DNA of 64,000 bases from Bog-473 sp963834405. Its GTDB lineage: Bacteria; Actinomycetota; Acidimicrobiia; Acidimicrobiales; RAAP-2. The translations under genes were made by a program, and so were the position numbers. This document shows positions 51,327 through 59,306 of this stretch, one piece after another. Location: positions 248,001-312,000 of the forward strand of contig CAWIBX010000001.1 of assembly GCA_963834405.1 (NCBI GenBank), given 5' to 3'. Below the pieces are notes generated by a model. That model had not been told where the DNA came from, did no database searches, and worked only from the letters and a program-made list of their open reading frames with translations. How positions within the stretch are numbered: position 1 is the first letter of the stretch; each line of letters begins with the position of its first letter.

Positions 51327-53528
51327 TCAGGCGAGGTCGAAGCGATCGAGGTTCATCACCTTGTGCCAGGCGGCAACGAAGTCACGGACGAACTTCTCCT
51401 CCGAGTCGTCACTGGCGTAGACCTCCGCGATGGCTCGCAGCTGGGAGTTGGAACCGAAGACGAGGTCGACGGTCGTGGCTGTCCACTTGACCTCGCCCGT
51501 CGCGCGATCGCGTCCATCGAACACGTTTTCGGCCGAGGCGGATGTCTTCCAGTCCACGCTCATGTCGAGCAGGTTCGTGAAGAAGTCGTTGGTCAGGGTC
51601 CCGGGCCGGTCGGTGAACACCCCGTGTGGCGCTTGCCGGAAGTTGGCGTTGAGGGCCCGCATGCCGCCAACGAGGACCGCCATCTCGGGAGGGGACAGGT
51701 TCAGCATGAACGCCCGCTCGACCAGTAGCTCCTCCGCCGGCCGCTTGTCCCCGGCCCGGAGGTAGTTGCGGAACCCGTCGAAGACCGGTTCGAGCACGGC
51801 GAACGACTCGACGTCGGTCTGCTCTTGCGAGGCGTCCGTGCGCCCCGGCGCGAAGGGGACGGTGATGTTGTGTCCGGCGTTCTTCGCCGCTTGCTCGACG
51901 GCAGCGCAGCCGCCGAGAACGATGACATCCGCCAGCGAGACCTTCTTACCGCCGGACTGCGAGCTGTTGAAGTCCTCCCGAACCTGTTCGAGGCTCTGGA
52001 GCGTCTTGGCCAGTTCGGTCGGATCGTTCACCTCCCAGTCCTTCTGCGGTGCGAGGCGAAGCCGGGCCCCGTTGGCCCCGCCGCGCTTGTCGGTGCCGCG
52101 GAATGTGGCCGCCGACGACCACGCGGTGGAGACCAGCTGGGAGACGGAGAGTCCCGCTGCGAGGATCCTGCCCTTGAGGGCAACGATGTCGTCATCTCCG
52201 ATCAACTGGTGTTCGACCGCGGGGACGGGGTCCTGCCATAGTTGCGGCTCCGCAACCCATGGGCCCAAGTAGCGCGTGACGGGCCCCATGTCGCGGTGCA
52301 AGAGCTTGTACCACGCCCGGCCGAACGCGTCGGCCAGCTGGTCGGGGTTCTCGTGGAAGCGCTTGGCGATCGGCCCGTAAATCGGATCCTGCCTCAGCGC
52401 CAGGTCGGTCGTCAGCATCATCGGAGCGTGGCGCTTCGATGGGTCATGGGCATCGGGCACGGTGTCCTGCGCCTCGGGATTCTTGGGCTTCCACTGCTTT
52501 GCGCCCGCGGGGCTCTCGGTGAGCTCCCAGTCGTACTGGTAGAGGTTGTCCAGGAACCCGTTGTCCCACTTCGTCGGCTCGTTGGTCCAGGCACCCTCTA
52601 TCCCGCTGGTGAGGGTGTCGGCGCCCATGCCGGTTCCGAAGGTGTTCCGCCAGCCGAAGCCCTGCTCCTCGATGGATGCACCTTCGGGTTCGGGTCCGCC
52701 GTATTCCTCACTGACTGCGCCATGGGCCTTACCGAACGTGTGGCCGCCGACGATGAGCGCCAGCGTCTCCTCGTCGTTCATGGCCATCCGGCGGAAGGTC
52801 TCTCGGATGTATTTCGCGGAGGCGAGTGGGTCCGGGTTGCCGCCCGGACCTTGCGGATTCACGTAGATCAGGCCCATGTGATCGGCGCCGAACGGCCCTT
52901 GGATGTCCCCTTCGCCGCCGTGGCGTTCGTCCCCAAGCCAGGTGTCCTCTGGGCCCCAGAAGATCTCATCGGGCTCCCAGATGTCCTCGCGCCCGAACCC
53001 GAAGCCGAACGTCTTGAACCCCATGGATTCGTACGCGCAGTTACCGGCGAAGACGATCAGGTCGGCCCAGGAGATCCTCCGGCCGTACTTCTGCTTGACC
53101 GGCCACAGCAACCGGCGCGCCTTGTCGAGGTTCGCGTTGTCCGGCCAACTGTTCAAGGGGGCGAAGCGCTGCGCGCCCTCGCCGCCGCCCCCCCGGCCAT
53201 CGGCGATGCGGTACGTGCCGGCGGCATGCCACGTCATCCGGATGAAGAGCGGTCCGTAGTGGCCGTAGTCGGCGGGCCACCATTCCTGCGACGTGGTCAT
53301 CACGTCGAAGACGTCCTGCTTGAGCGCTTCGACGTCGAGGGTACCGAACTCGTCCTTGTAGTCGAAGTCCTCACCCATGGGATCGGACAGCGACGTGTGC
53401 TTGTGCAGCATGGAGAGATCGAGCTGATTCGGCCACCAGTCCCGATTCGAGAAAGGTCGGTGCTGGCTAGGAGTCGGAGAGGGTATTGCTGGGCTCTCGC
53501 TCTCGCTTTCGTTGGCGCGGTCAGGCAC
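51327..53528 (-). CDS. katG: catalase-peroxidase
   Basis: 733 residues, full length for the two-domain enzyme that removes hydrogen peroxide. The distal site is RMTWHAAGTYR, and the Met-Tyr-Trp crosslink residues are present (Trp in that motif, Tyr in GLIYVNPQGPGGNPDP, Met in FRRMAMNDEET). The proximal haem His is in LIVGGHTFGKAHG. The C-terminal half repeats the peroxidase fold without haem, as usual (LADVIVLGGCAAVEQAAKNA). Divergent neighbour at 54 kb is a Fur-family regulator, the usual partner of katG in actinobacteria. All active-site residues are intact. Confidence 0.96.
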   Translation of the reverse strand: MPDRANESESESPAIPSPTPSQHRPFSNRDWWPNQLDLSMLHKHTSLSDPMGEDFDYKDEFGTLDVEALKQDVFDVMTTSQEWWPADYGHYGPLFIRMTWHAAGTYRIADGRGGGGEGAQRFAPLNSWPDNANLDKARRLLWPVKQKYGRRISWADLIVFAGNCAYESMGFKTFGFGFGREDIWEPDEIFWGPEDTWLGDERHGGEGDIQGPFGADHMGLIYVNPQGPGGNPDPLASAKYIRETFRRMAMNDEETLALIVGGHTFGKAHGAVSEEYGGPEPEGASIEEQGFGWRNTFGTGMGADTLTSGIEGAWTNEPTKWDNGFLDNLYQYDWELTESPAGAKQWKPKNPEAQDTVPDAHDPSKRHAPMMLTTDLALRQDPIYGPIAKRFHENPDQLADAFGRAWYKLLHRDMGPVTRYLGPWVAEPQLWQDPVPAVEHQLIGDDDIVALKGRILAAGLSVSQLVSTAWSSAATFRGTDKRGGANGARLRLAPQKDWEVNDPTELAKTLQSLEQVREDFNSSQSGGKKVSLADVIVLGGCAAVEQAAKNAGHNITVPFAPGRTDASQEQTDVESFAVLEPVFDGFRNYLRAGDKRPAEELLVERAFMLNLSPPEMAVLVGGMRALNANFRQAPHGVFTDRPGTLTNDFFTNLLDMSVDWKTSASAENVFDGRDRATGEVKWTATTVDLVFGSNSQLRAIAEVYASDDSEEKFVRDFVAAWHKVMNLDRFDLA

Positions 53529-53558
53529 GTGGGTTCTCCTGTCTCAGTGTTTGTATGT

Positions 53559-53939
53559 TCATCTGATGGTGATGGCCGGTGGCACACGATATGGCACTGC
53601 ACGCTGCGCGCCACGGCTGCGCCGCTCGGCCAGAACCGTCTGGCCGGAGTCGTCGCCGGATCTCGATTCTGGCGTCGAACGTAGTCTGGAGCCGACGCTG
53701 ATGCTGGCTCGACGTTCACTGTGGGCACGCTGGTGCTTCGCCACAACGTCGAACATGCGGCGGTACGCCTCGACTGTTTGAGCAGACGGGGCTCCCCATC
53801 GATCAATCGCGGCCGCCTCCGACTGCGTGGCCCCACGCCCGGGCCCCGGAAAGACCTGGGCGTCGATCTCCTCGAACGCGCGCGTGCACGCCGTCACCTT
53901 GTCAGAGCCCGCCTCCTCATCGCTCATGACTCTTGACAT
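53559..53939 (-). CDS. small hypothetical protein upstream of katG
   Basis: Not recognised. ATG 53939 has AGGAGG four bases upstream, giving 126 residues; it ends 30 bp before katG on the same strand, so the two could form an operon under the regulator that divides them. Residues 1-75 look like a soluble helical protein (ACTRAFEEIDAQVFPGPGRG, VEAYRRMFDVVAKHQRAH); the last 50 residues are low-complexity and Arg/Ser-rich, perhaps not a real domain. Coding status is plausible but not certain. Confidence 0.5.
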   Translation of the reverse strand: MSRVMSDEEAGSDKVTACTRAFEEIDAQVFPGPGRGATQSEAAAIDRWGAPSAQTVEAYRRMFDVVAKHQRAHSERRASISVGSRLRSTPESRSGDDSGQTVLAERRSRGAQRAVPYRVPPAITIR

Positions 53940-53959
53940 CCTCCCTCCTGGCACCGGCC

Positions 53960-54090
53960 GGGCTTGTGCCCTCTCGGCCTGCTTTTCGTCGTGGTTCTCA
54001 GACTCGGCTCACCTTAAATCTCTACCTAGAACGATTCAAGGGTTAGTTTGGATTGATTCTTAGAGACTGTCGCCTGATATACATGAGCGC
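53960..54090. promoter_or_regulatory. AT-rich divergent control region between the katG unit and fur
   Basis: The gap of about 150 bp separating the two divergent units is clearly richer in A/T than its surroundings, notably 54012-54085. GATTC occurs twice about 22 bases apart (54033 and 54055), in ACGATTCAAG and TTGATTCTTA, and may belong to a Fur-type site. I cannot define a convincing palindrome by eye. Confidence 0.3.
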
Positions 54091-54513
54091 ATGACCACGA
54101 AGCCGCTCCTCGACCGCCTTCGAGCGGCGGGCTGGCGCTTGACGCCCCAGCGGCGGGTCATAGCCGAGGCGATGGGGGGTGACCACGTCCACCTCACTGC
54201 AGAAGAGGTGCTCGAGCGGGCACGGGTACGTCTCCCTGAAGTGAGCCTGGCAACGGTGTACAACACGCTGAACGAGCTGGTTTCGATGGGCGAGGTGCAG
54301 CAGGTCGACACTGGTGCCGGCCCTACCCGCTACGACCCCAACACCAAGGACGGCCATCACCACCTCGTGTGCCTCAAGTGCGGTGACCTACGCGACGTAC
54401 ATCCGCAAGGACTGGACGCGCTCGAGTTGCCACGCTCGGACAGGTTCGGCTATCGGATCGTCAACCGAGAAGTGCTCTTCCAGGGCTACTGCCGCGACTG
54501 CGGCGGGCCGTAG
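54091..54513 (+). CDS. Fur-family transcriptional regulator (FurA/PerR-like)
   Basis: 140 residues. Winged helix at the N-terminus (LRAAGWRLTPQRRVIAEAM and VSLATVYNTLNELVSMGEV as recognition helix). Metal sites follow: HHHLVCLKCGDL with the first structural zinc CxxC and YCRDCGGP with the second at the very end, plus His/Asp ligands around DGHHH. Being divergent from katG, it is probably the peroxide- or iron-sensing repressor of katG and itself, as FurA is in mycobacteria. Whether it is FurA or PerR in mechanism cannot be told. Confidence 0.9.
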   Translation: MTTKPLLDRLRAAGWRLTPQRRVIAEAMGGDHVHLTAEEVLERARVRLPEVSLATVYNTLNELVSMGEVQQVDTGAGPTRYDPNTKDGHHHLVCLKCGDLRDVHPQGLDALELPRSDRFGYRIVNREVLFQGYCRDCGGP

Positions 54514-54623
54514 ACGTATTTGCGTCGGACGGCAACGCCCTCAACCGAATTTCGGAGGCCTGAGACCGCCCGGTAGGGTGATCCCGCGGGCCGGCGGGGC
54601 CGCGACAGCCCGGGAGGCACGTC

Positions 54624-55863
54624 ATGTTCGAGTGGTCCGAGGAGCAACTGGCGATCCGGGACGCCGTGCAGCGGTTCGTGGAGGAAGAGGTCGCTCCGAA
54701 CGTCGAGGAGCTCGAACACGGCGAGACCCCGCCCTACGAGGTGATCCGCAAGCTGTACCGGACCTTCGGGCTCGACGTCATGGCGCGCGAGTCGGCCAAG
54801 AAGGCGATCGAGCGGAAGGCGAACGGTCCTGGTGGCGGCGGGTCGGGTGAGGCCGCCGCGCGGGGAGGGCAGGTCCAACGCGGCCATGACCCTGATCCCG
54901 ATCATCGAGTTGTGCCACTACTGCCCGGGGATCGTGACCGCGCTCGGGGTGAGCACGGGGCTGGCCGGCGGGACGATCAGGAAGAGCGGTACGCCGGCGC
55001 AGATGGAGCGTTGGGGCCTCGACCTCATGACGTTCGACAAGATCGGCGCCTGGGCCATCACCGAGCCGGACTCAGGGTCGGACGCGCTGGGCGGCATGAA
55101 GTCCACGGCCGTGCGCGACGGCGAGGAGTACTTGCTCAACGGCAACAAGACGTTCATCACGAACGGTCCCTACGCCGACACCATCGTCTTCTACGCCAAG
55201 CTCGACGACGGGTCGGGGCTGCCGCTGCGGCAGCGGCCCGTGCTGACCTTCATCCTCGACTCGGGGATGCCGGGGCTGGAGCAGTCGAAGCCCTTCCGCA
55301 AGATGGGCCTGCACTCGTCGCCAACCGGCGAGCTGTTCCTGACCGACGTGCGGGTGGGCCGGGACCGGCTGCTCGGCGAGACCGAGGGTTCGGGGAGCGG
55401 GAACGAGGGCCGGGAGAGCGCCAAGGGCAACTTCGTCACCGAGCGGGCCGGGGTCGCGGCCATGTCGCTCGGGGTGATTCAGGAGTGCCTGAAACTGTCG
55501 GTGGCGTATGCGAAGGACCGGCTGCTGTGGGAGCGGCCGATCGCGGAGTTCCAGCTGATCCAGCTGAAGCTGGCCCGGATGGAGATCGCGCGGCTGAACG
55601 TGGAGAACCTGGTGTTCCGCCACATCGAGATGGCGGCGGCCGGGAGGTCCCTGACGCTGGCCGAGGCGTCGGCCATGAAGCTCTACTCGGCGCAGGCGGC
55701 GACCGAAGTGGCCATGGAGGCGGTGCAGCTCTTCGGGGGCAACGGCTACATGTCCGAGTTCCGGGTCGAGCAACTGGCGCGGGACGCCAAGGTCTTCCAG
55801 ATTTACGCCGGGACGGACGAGATCCAGGTGACGCACATCGCCCGGGACCTGCTCGGGCGGTAA
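54624..55863 (+). CDS. acyl-CoA dehydrogenase, frame-shifted near its start
   Basis: ATG 54624 with GGGAGG upstream opens MFEWSEEQLAIRDAVQRFVE, the alpha-helical N-domain. The first frame is good to about residue 75; by about 54870 the sense is one frame over, reading SNAAMTLIPIIELCHYCPGI to the end. Later landmarks are AWAITEPDSGSDALGGMKST (FAD/substrate loop), LFGGNGYMSEFRVEQLARDA and KVFQIYAGTDEIQ. Corrected length about 413 residues. The usual catalytic Glu of IYEGT is Ala here (IYAGT); a Glu in VTERAGVAAMS lies where isovaleryl- and long-chain enzymes keep their base. Substrate unknown. Confidence 0.85.
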
Positions 55864-55917
55864 GGGGTGGGTGGCTTGGGGGGTCGGTTGGGGGCTCGGT
55901 TGGGGGCTCGGTTGCGG
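55864..55917 (+). repeat. G-rich short tandem repeat after the acyl-CoA dehydrogenase gene
   Basis: The unit TCGGTTGGGGGC occurs twice in full and a third time in part (55884-55914), preceded by more G-runs (GGGG, GGG and GGGGGG). The stretch has at least four runs of three or more G within 45 bases, so the plus strand could form a G-quadruplex. It fills the gap before the M20 gene; TTTTTAAAA at 55941-55949 follows. Confidence 0.5.
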
Positions 55918-55973
55918 TGCGTGTGTCCCTCGGGGAGTCTGTTTTTAAAAGTACGCACGAGTCCGTTTAGCGG

Positions 55974-57167
55974 ATGCGGACGGGTGACGTGAGCGATCTC
56001 TTCGGGCCGGTCCCCGGGGATGCCGTCTTCGACGAGATGGTGGACGTGCGGCGGGCCCTGCACCGACGGCCCGAACTCTCCATGGCCGAGCAGTTCACGA
56101 CGGGGGTGATCCGTGATCACATGGCCGCGCTCGGGATCGACGAGGCCATCCGGGCCAGCGAGACAGGCGGGATCTTCTCCATGGAAGGCGGCCGGCCGGG
56201 CCGGACGGTCGTGGTGCGGGGCGACATCGACGGGTTGCCGGTGCAGGAGGACACGGGCCGGGCCGTACACTCCGAGGTGGACGGTGTCATGCACGCCTGC
56301 GGCCACGACGTGCACGTCGCCTCCGTGTTGGGCGCGGCGTCGGTGCTGGCCTCCCGCCGCGAGGACCTCCCGGGGCGGTACGTGTTCGTCTTGCAGCCCG
56401 GCGAGGAGTCGTTGTGCGGGGCCAAGGCGATGCTGGAGGGCGGCGCGCTCTCGGTGATGGAGGGCGCGAGGCTGACCGGTTTCCACGTGACGTCGCTCCT
56501 GCCGACCGGCATGGTCGCGTTGCGCACCGGCATCGCCATGTCCGAGGCGCACGCGCTGCGGATCACGCTGCGCGGGCCGGGCGGCCACGGCGCCGTCCCC
56601 TCGGCGGGGGGCGACGTCATCCGCGCCACAGCAGAGCTGGTGGGGATGCTGCCGACGGTCGTCGAAGGCCTGGCCTACGAGCAGTCGGCGTGTGTGTGCA
56701 GCGCCGGCACGCTGCGGGCGGGCACCGCGGTGAACGTGGTGCCGACCTCCGCGACAATGACCGGGACCCTGCGCACATTCACACCGGAGCAGCGCGAGGA
56801 GGCCCTCATCCGACTGCGGGCGCTGTGCGAAGCCGTGGCCGAGGCGCAGGGGGTGAAGGTGGAACTGTCGCTGCCCGAGCACACGCCGGCCGTCGTGAAC
56901 GACCCGGTCGTGACCGACCTGGTCGAAGCCGAGGCCCGGTCGGCCCTCGGTGCGGAGAACGTGCTCAGGATTCCGCCCACCCAGCCGAGTGACGACGTCA
57001 GCGAGTTCCTCGAGCGGCTTCCCGGCTGCTACTTCTTCGTCGGCGGCGGGCCGGCCCACGGCCCGGGCGGCATGCACCACAGTCCCTCTTTCTGGGTGGA
57101 GGACGGGTCGGTGCGGACGGGTGCGTCGGTGCTCGTGCGCAGCGCGCTGGCGCTGGCGGCGCCGTGA
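55974..57167 (+). CDS. M20-family amidohydrolase
   Basis: 397 residues of the M20D type (hippurate, IAA-amino acid and N-acyl amino acid hydrolases). RRALHRRPELSMAEQFTTG is the family opening, VVVRGDIDGLPVQEDTGR the first metal block, MHACGHDVHVASVLGAA the His-Asp pair, and LQPGEESLCGAKAML the catalytic Glu-Glu. GPGGHGAVPSAGGDVI begins the dimerisation lid and GGGPAHGPGGMHHSPSF carries the last metal His. All ligands are present. GTG 55989 is an alternative start. It cleaves an amide bond in a small acylated substrate; downstream genes suggest a catabolic role. Confidence 0.9.
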   Translation: MRTGDVSDLFGPVPGDAVFDEMVDVRRALHRRPELSMAEQFTTGVIRDHMAALGIDEAIRASETGGIFSMEGGRPGRTVVVRGDIDGLPVQEDTGRAVHSEVDGVMHACGHDVHVASVLGAASVLASRREDLPGRYVFVLQPGEESLCGAKAMLEGGALSVMEGARLTGFHVTSLLPTGMVALRTGIAMSEAHALRITLRGPGGHGAVPSAGGDVIRATAELVGMLPTVVEGLAYEQSACVCSAGTLRAGTAVNVVPTSATMTGTLRTFTPEQREEALIRLRALCEAVAEAQGVKVELSLPEHTPAVVNDPVVTDLVEAEARSALGAENVLRIPPTQPSDDVSEFLERLPGCYFFVGGGPAHGPGGMHHSPSFWVEDGSVRTGASVLVRSALALAAP

Positions 57168-57188
57168 CGCTCCGACCATGATGGGGCG

Positions 57189-57962
57189 ATGAGCTCCTCC
57201 GACCTCTTCTCGATCGCGGGCAAGACCGCCCTGGTGACCGGGGGCACCCGCGGCATCGGCAAGATGATCGCCGAGGGGTTCGTCGATGCCGGCGCCACCG
57301 TGTACATCGCGTCGCGCAAGGCCGACGTGGTGGAGGAGGTGGCGCAGGAGCTCTCGAAGAAGGGCACCTGTGTCGGCATCCCGGCCGACCTGTCGAAGGA
57401 GGAAGGCTGCCGTGCCCTGGCCGACGAGGTGACCTCGCGAGCCGACCGGCTCGACATCCTCGTGAACAACGCCGGCGCGACCTGGGGGACGCCGCTGGCG
57501 GACTTCGACGAAGCCGCCTTCGAACGCGTGCTGGCGCTGAACGTGAAGGGCGTGTTCCACCTGACCAAGTTCCTCGTGCCCCTGCTGCAGGCGACCGGTG
57601 CACCGGAGGAGCCCGCCCGGGTCATCAACATCGGCTCCATAGACGGGATACAGGTGCCGATGCTCGAGACGTACTCGTATTCGGCCAGCAAGGCGGCGGT
57701 GCACCACCTGACCCGGCACCTGGCCCGGCGGCTGGCTCCGACGATCACGGTCAACGCCATCGCGCCCGGCCCGTTCGAGTCGAAGATGATGGCGGCCACG
57801 CTCGAGTCGTTCGGCGAGCAGATCGCGGCGAACGCACCGCTGAAACGCATCGGCCGGCCCGACGACATGGCGGGGGCGGCGATCTATTTGTCATCGAGGG
57901 CGGGCGCCTACCTGACGGGGGCGGTCATCCCGGTGGACGGGGGCATCGCGACGACCCGCTGA
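57189..57962 (+). CDS. short-chain dehydrogenase/reductase
   Basis: 257 residues, classical SDR. Cofactor motif TGGTRGIG (18-25), NNAG at about 93-96, catalytic Ser in NIGSIDGIQ, and YSASK as the Tyr-Lys pair (YSYSASKAAVHHLTRHLARR). The Arg after the first strand pair (IASRKADV) suggests NADP preference. The C-terminus TGAVIPVDGG is typical. It follows the M20 gene by 21 bp, so they are likely co-transcribed. Substrate unknown; similarity is to gluconate 5-dehydrogenase and 3-oxoacyl reductase-like enzymes. Confidence 0.9.
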   Translation: MSSSDLFSIAGKTALVTGGTRGIGKMIAEGFVDAGATVYIASRKADVVEEVAQELSKKGTCVGIPADLSKEEGCRALADEVTSRADRLDILVNNAGATWGTPLADFDEAAFERVLALNVKGVFHLTKFLVPLLQATGAPEEPARVINIGSIDGIQVPMLETYSYSASKAAVHHLTRHLARRLAPTITVNAIAPGPFESKMMAATLESFGEQIAANAPLKRIGRPDDMAGAAIYLSSRAGAYLTGAVIPVDGGIATTR

Positions 57963-58000
57963 CACGTTTGAACCGTGGAGGTGGCTTAGGAAAGGAGTCC

Positions 58001-58714
58001 ATGGTGCTGCTGCTGCACGAGGTGCACCGGGTGGCCGGCGCCCGCGAAGAGGAGTTCGACATCGCCTTCCGGGACGGCTTGATCCCGAAGCTGGCCGAGT
58101 CCGACGGCTCGCGGCTGCTGTGGTACCTGCGACTGGCCCACGGGAGCGGCGCCGCCTACACGGTGGTGACGTACACGGCATGCCGCAACGCTTTGGCGTG
58201 GGCCGAGCTGGCCGAGCGCATGCGGGGCGGCGACCTGGCCCGCTGGTCCTCGGAGGTCGACGCCATGCGGCACGGGTGCGAGGCCAAGATCCTGACCCCG
58301 GTCCCGTGGTCCCCACTGCAGGAGATCGACCTGGCGACCGTCCCCACCACGGGCGAGGAGCATGAGCTCAGCCTCTTCATGGAGGACACCGCCTGGCCGT
58401 TCCAGGGCGGACTGGCGGCTTACCTGGAGAAGGCAGGCACTTTGTACGACCAGGAGCTCTCGACGTCCAAGCAGAGGGGCCGCGGCATCATCGAATTGGA
58501 GGCCGGGTTCCAACCGGTGTACGGCACGCACACGACCAACGAGGTCGTCCTGTGGCAGCGGATCGTCAACCACCAGGCGCTGCTGTGGATGCTGGGCAAC
58601 GACCTGCCGCCGGAGGCCACGGCACCGGGCACCTGGATGCACGACGCGCTCGCGGTGCGCGACCGCTGGGAGAGCCGGATCCTGCGCACCGCGGCGTGGT
58701 CGCCGCTGTACTGA
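58001..58714 (+). CDS. uncharacterised protein, possibly a dimeric alpha/beta-barrel duplicate
   Basis: 237 residues from ATG 58001, which has AAAGGAG four bases upstream. No family is recognised with confidence. The sequence begins VLLLHEVHRVAGAREEEFDI and repeats a similar pattern later (GIIELEAGFQPVYGTHTTNE), suggesting two NIPSNAP/EthD-like ferredoxin folds in one chain. It lies 38 bp after the SDR and 1 bp before the cupin gene, in what seems a catabolic operon. Such proteins often bind small organic molecules, but the role here is unknown. Confidence 0.7.
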   Translation: MVLLLHEVHRVAGAREEEFDIAFRDGLIPKLAESDGSRLLWYLRLAHGSGAAYTVVTYTACRNALAWAELAERMRGGDLARWSSEVDAMRHGCEAKILTPVPWSPLQEIDLATVPTTGEEHELSLFMEDTAWPFQGGLAAYLEKAGTLYDQELSTSKQRGRGIIELEAGFQPVYGTHTTNEVVLWQRIVNHQALLWMLGNDLPPEATAPGTWMHDALAVRDRWESRILRTAAWSPLY

Positions 58715-58715
58715 G

Positions 58716-59123
58716 ATGGTGCGCATGAGCGACGCCTTCGACCTCAACCGCACCTTCGTACACCTCGGCCTCGGTGCCAGCGCGACTCCGTTGCCGGACT
58801 TCAACTGGTCGCCCGAGTATCTCGCCGCCTACGGCGAGCGGTTTGCAGCCGACGGCGACGAGGGCCGGCTGGTCTGCCTCATGCCGCAGGAGTCCAGCTG
58901 GGACTCCTGGGAGCGCCATCCCGCCGGCGAAGAGGTGGTTATCCTGCTGTCGGGCCGGGTGGACCTGATTCAGGAGATCGACGGCGTCGAGCGGGTAGTG
59001 CCACTGGAGTCTGGGCACGCCGTCATCAACCCGCCCGGGGTATGGCACACCGCACGGGTCCACAAACCAGGGCTGGCCTTGTTCATCACGCCGGGGCGGG
59101 GGACGGAGGGGCGGCCGGCGTAG
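58716..59123 (+). CDS. cupin-domain protein
   Basis: 135 residues from ATG 58716, immediately after the upstream stop; ATG 58725 is also possible. The small beta-barrel shows WERHPAGEEVVILLSGRVDL (cupin motif 1, with one His and Glu) and SGHAVINPPGVWHTARVHKP (motif 2, with His). The metal set looks incomplete compared with dioxygenases of this fold. It probably binds a small molecule in the same pathway as the preceding SDR. No specific function is assigned. Confidence 0.82.
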   Translation: MVRMSDAFDLNRTFVHLGLGASATPLPDFNWSPEYLAAYGERFAADGDEGRLVCLMPQESSWDSWERHPAGEEVVILLSGRVDLIQEIDGVERVVPLESGHAVINPPGVWHTARVHKPGLALFITPGRGTEGRPA

Positions 59124-59274
59124 CAACCGCAACGCTCGTAGATCGCCAGCAGGGACTCGTAGGCGCCGGAATCGCGGGAGCAGGGCTCGTACAGTGCGCG
59201 GGCGGCGCGCCCCGGCGACCTTCGTCCTCGCCGCCGCGGACGTGGTGCCGGTTGTGCCCTTGCAGGATGCGCAT
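59120..59274 (-). pseudogene. relic of a GT4 glycosyltransferase with interior deleted
   Basis: ATG 59274 begins MRILQGHNRHHVRGGEDEGR, a very typical start for GT4 enzymes (MRILQVHNRYRERGGED). Within 25 codons the sense changes frame to RAARALYEPCSRDSGAYESL and LAIYERCG, which resembles the usual GT4 end (ARALYEERFS...YERLLAIYER). About 1 kb of the middle, including the nucleotide-sugar site, is missing. It is a deletion relic joining both ends of one gene. It occupies the gap between the cupin gene and the next gene. Confidence 0.5.
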
Positions 59275-59306
59275 GACCGTTCCCGTTTGGTGCGTGAACG
59301 CAGGAA

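Noticed and set aside
55884..55914. Short regularly spaced repeats as a CRISPR array
   Set aside because: The 12-base units are contiguous with no spacers, and no cas genes are present.
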